Below are positions 62,735 through 64,000 of a stretch of 64,000 nt of DNA, in pieces. Source of the DNA: a virus. The stretch is from positions 12,109 through 76,108 of the IMG/VR virus record IMGVR_UViG_3300030060_007958; one strand, 5' to 3'. The translations under genes and the position numbers were made by a program. Below the pieces are notes generated by a model, which was not told the DNA's origin, searched no databases, and saw only the letters and a program-made list of their open reading frames with translations. Position 1 is the stretch's first letter; each line of letters starts with the position of its first letter.

Positions 62735-64000
62735 AAGACTGGACAATAAAAGAACTGCAAGCTTGGGATGACAAAATTTGTCAAATCGGCAAAGAAAAAT
62801 ATAACCTAGATTGGTTTCCCATCGAATATGAGATACTAAATTATCACGAAATGATTGGCGCAATGGCATACACTGGATTACCTACACATTATCGTCATTG
62901 GTCATTTGGAAAATCTTTTGAAAGAACAATAACAAGATATAATCTGGGCATGGAAGGACTCCCATATGAAATGATAATCAATTCAAATCCATCAATCGCG
63001 TATTTAATGCTTGAAAATCCTATGAGCACTCATTTGTTAACAATGTCTCACTGTGTGGGTCATTCCGATTTCTTTAAAAACAACAGAATGTTTAAGCATA
63101 CGGATCCGGATAATGTGTTATCTCGATTTAAATCAGCCGCAAAACGGGTTCAGGGGTATGTAGAGGATCCCAACATAGGCATAGATCTTGTTGAAAGAGT
63201 GCTCGATGCATGCCACGCAATTCAATATCAAATCCCCAGAACACCCGGCATTTCTAGAATAAGCCAGAAAGAAGCAAAAATGGAGCTTATGAAAAATGTC
63301 AAAGGAAAATTGGATATAGATATCGGATTGGTTCAAAAAGATTATAATTTGCTGGGTTTTATTAAAGAAAACGCCAGAGATCTAGAAGACTGGCAAAAAG
63401 ATTTAATAGAAATGGTTGAACGAAGATCAAAATATTTTGTACCACAAGGTCAAACTAAAATTATGAACGAAGGCTGGGCAGTCCTTATCCATGAAAAAAT
63501 TATGTATGATTTAGAATTGCCAGATAAATATCATTTAGCTTTTTTAAAGACCCATAATCAAGTGGTTAGGCCAATTGTTGGCAGAGTTAATCCATATCAT
63601 CTTGGATATACAATATTTAAAAATATCGAGAAAAAATATGGATTTGAAGAATGTTTATTAGTTAGAGAAACACACGACGACGAGTCATTTATAAGAAAAT
63701 ATTTGACAGAAGAAATCTGTCATGACCTCAATTTATTCAGTTATTCTTATGAGAAATTTTCCGGAAATTACTCAATAAAAGAAATTTCTGACAAAGAAGG
63801 GTGGAAAAGCGTTCGTGACGCTCTAATTAGCAATGTAGGACTTAATTCAGCTCCTATTGTTTATGTTGAAGATTTTGAGAGAAAAACAAATACTCTCTTT
63901 ATAAGGCACGAACATGATGGGAGGGATTTAGAACTATCGTATGCAAATAAAGTATATGATCAAATATGTTATTTGTGGAACGACAACGTAGAATTTATAA
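62731..64000 (+). CDS. spoVR: SpoVR family protein, 5' part
   Basis: The reading frame runs from ATG 62731 to the right edge with no stop, giving 423 residues of a protein that is about 470-510 residues in bacteria. Family blocks include H-W-S-F-G-K-S-F near residue 56, H-C-V-G-H-S-D-F-F near 105 and R-R-S-K-Y-F-V-P-Q near 231. T-K-I-M-N-E-G-W-A near 242 and V-R-E-T-H-D-D-E-S-F near 311 complete the set. SpoVR is needed for spore cortex formation in Bacillus, and its homologue YcgB belongs to a stress operon with YeaH and PrkA in enterobacteria; its biochemical activity is unknown. The start overlaps the DUF444 stop (ATGA). The conserved histidines suggest an intact, metal-binding or catalytic protein. 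Confidence 0.93.
   Translation, partial: MKDWTIKELQAWDDKICQIGKEKYNLDWFPIEYEILNYHEMIGAMAYTGLPTHYRHWSFGKSFERTITRYNLGMEGLPYEMIINSNPSIAYLMLENPMSTHLLTMSHCVGHSDFFKNNRMFKHTDPDNVLSRFKSAAKRVQGYVEDPNIGIDLVERVLDACHAIQYQIPRTPGISRISQKEAKMELMKNVKGKLDIDIGLVQKDYNLLGFIKENARDLEDWQKDLIEMVERRSKYFVPQGQTKIMNEGWAVLIHEKIMYDLELPDKYHLAFLKTHNQVVRPIVGRVNPYHLGYTIFKNIEKKYGFEECLLVRETHDDESFIRKYLTEEICHDLNLFSYSYEKFSGNYSIKEISDKEGWKSVRDALISNVGLNSAPIVYVEDFERKTNTLFIRHEHDGRDLELSYANKVYDQICYLWNDNVEFI

Overview
The window is a single, completely one-directional block of phage genome. Every supported gene lies on the + strand, neighbours usually overlap by 1-40 bases or sit a few bases apart, and no stretch over 100 bases lacks a gene. 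Head genes (terminase, portal, gp21-type protease, scaffold, major capsid protein), T4-type baseplate wedge proteins (gp25, gp6) and a gp55-type late sigma factor place it in the T4 superfamily of contractile-tailed phages, of the divergent marine kind. The AT-rich composition, glycan genes and a lysis cassette with spanin-like members suggest a Gram-negative, probably aquatic host. The host itself cannot be named from the sequence.

Layout. (1) 1-359: 3' end of a PD-(D/E)XK nuclease. (2) 369-9896: an eleven-gene glycan operon with several glycosyltransferases, a PIG-L deacetylase, a WbqC-like protein and the two enzymes that turn GDP-mannose into GDP-L-fucose. (3) 9906-11733: a consensus sigma70-type promoter followed by small genes, a zinc ribbon and the gp55-type sigma factor. 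(4) 11726-40685: tail, baseplate and fibre genes, including an M23 peptidase, gp25, gp6 and a 3041-residue giant with a LamG-like domain. (5) 40685-46139: RuvC-like resolvase, two small proteins, a second consensus promoter, primase, and a single-chain fusion of the Mre11/SbcD (gp47) and Rad50/SbcC (gp46) proteins. (6) 46150-47171: small membrane proteins that look like a lysis cassette. (7) 47168-58462: packaging and head genes up to the major capsid protein, with a phage-encoded ribosomal protein bS21 in the middle; a strong terminator follows the capsid gene. (8) 58559-61529: neck and connector-type virion genes. (9) 61526-64000: a YeaH/YhbH (DUF444) gene translationally coupled to a SpoVR gene that runs off the window.

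How it fits together. The sigma-factor operon probably starts from host-type promoters (TTGACA-17-TATAAT with an extended -10). The gp55-like factor would then switch transcription to late genes. A repeated AAACTATTTAT element 22-36 bases before three virion gene starts is a candidate late promoter. Several small proteins begin with a similar short amphipathic helix ending in [IL]-x-E, as expected of capsid-targeting peptides cut by the gp21-type protease.

The strongest candidate for an undescribed system is the YeaH-SpoVR pair fused translationally to the virion operon. In bacteria these two proteins work with the PrkA kinase in stress and dormancy physiology. Other items of note are the bS21 gene in the head module, the fused gp47-gp46 protein, the possible capsid-targeting peptide family, shared modules among virion proteins, and a strong excess of the palindrome GTCGAC.
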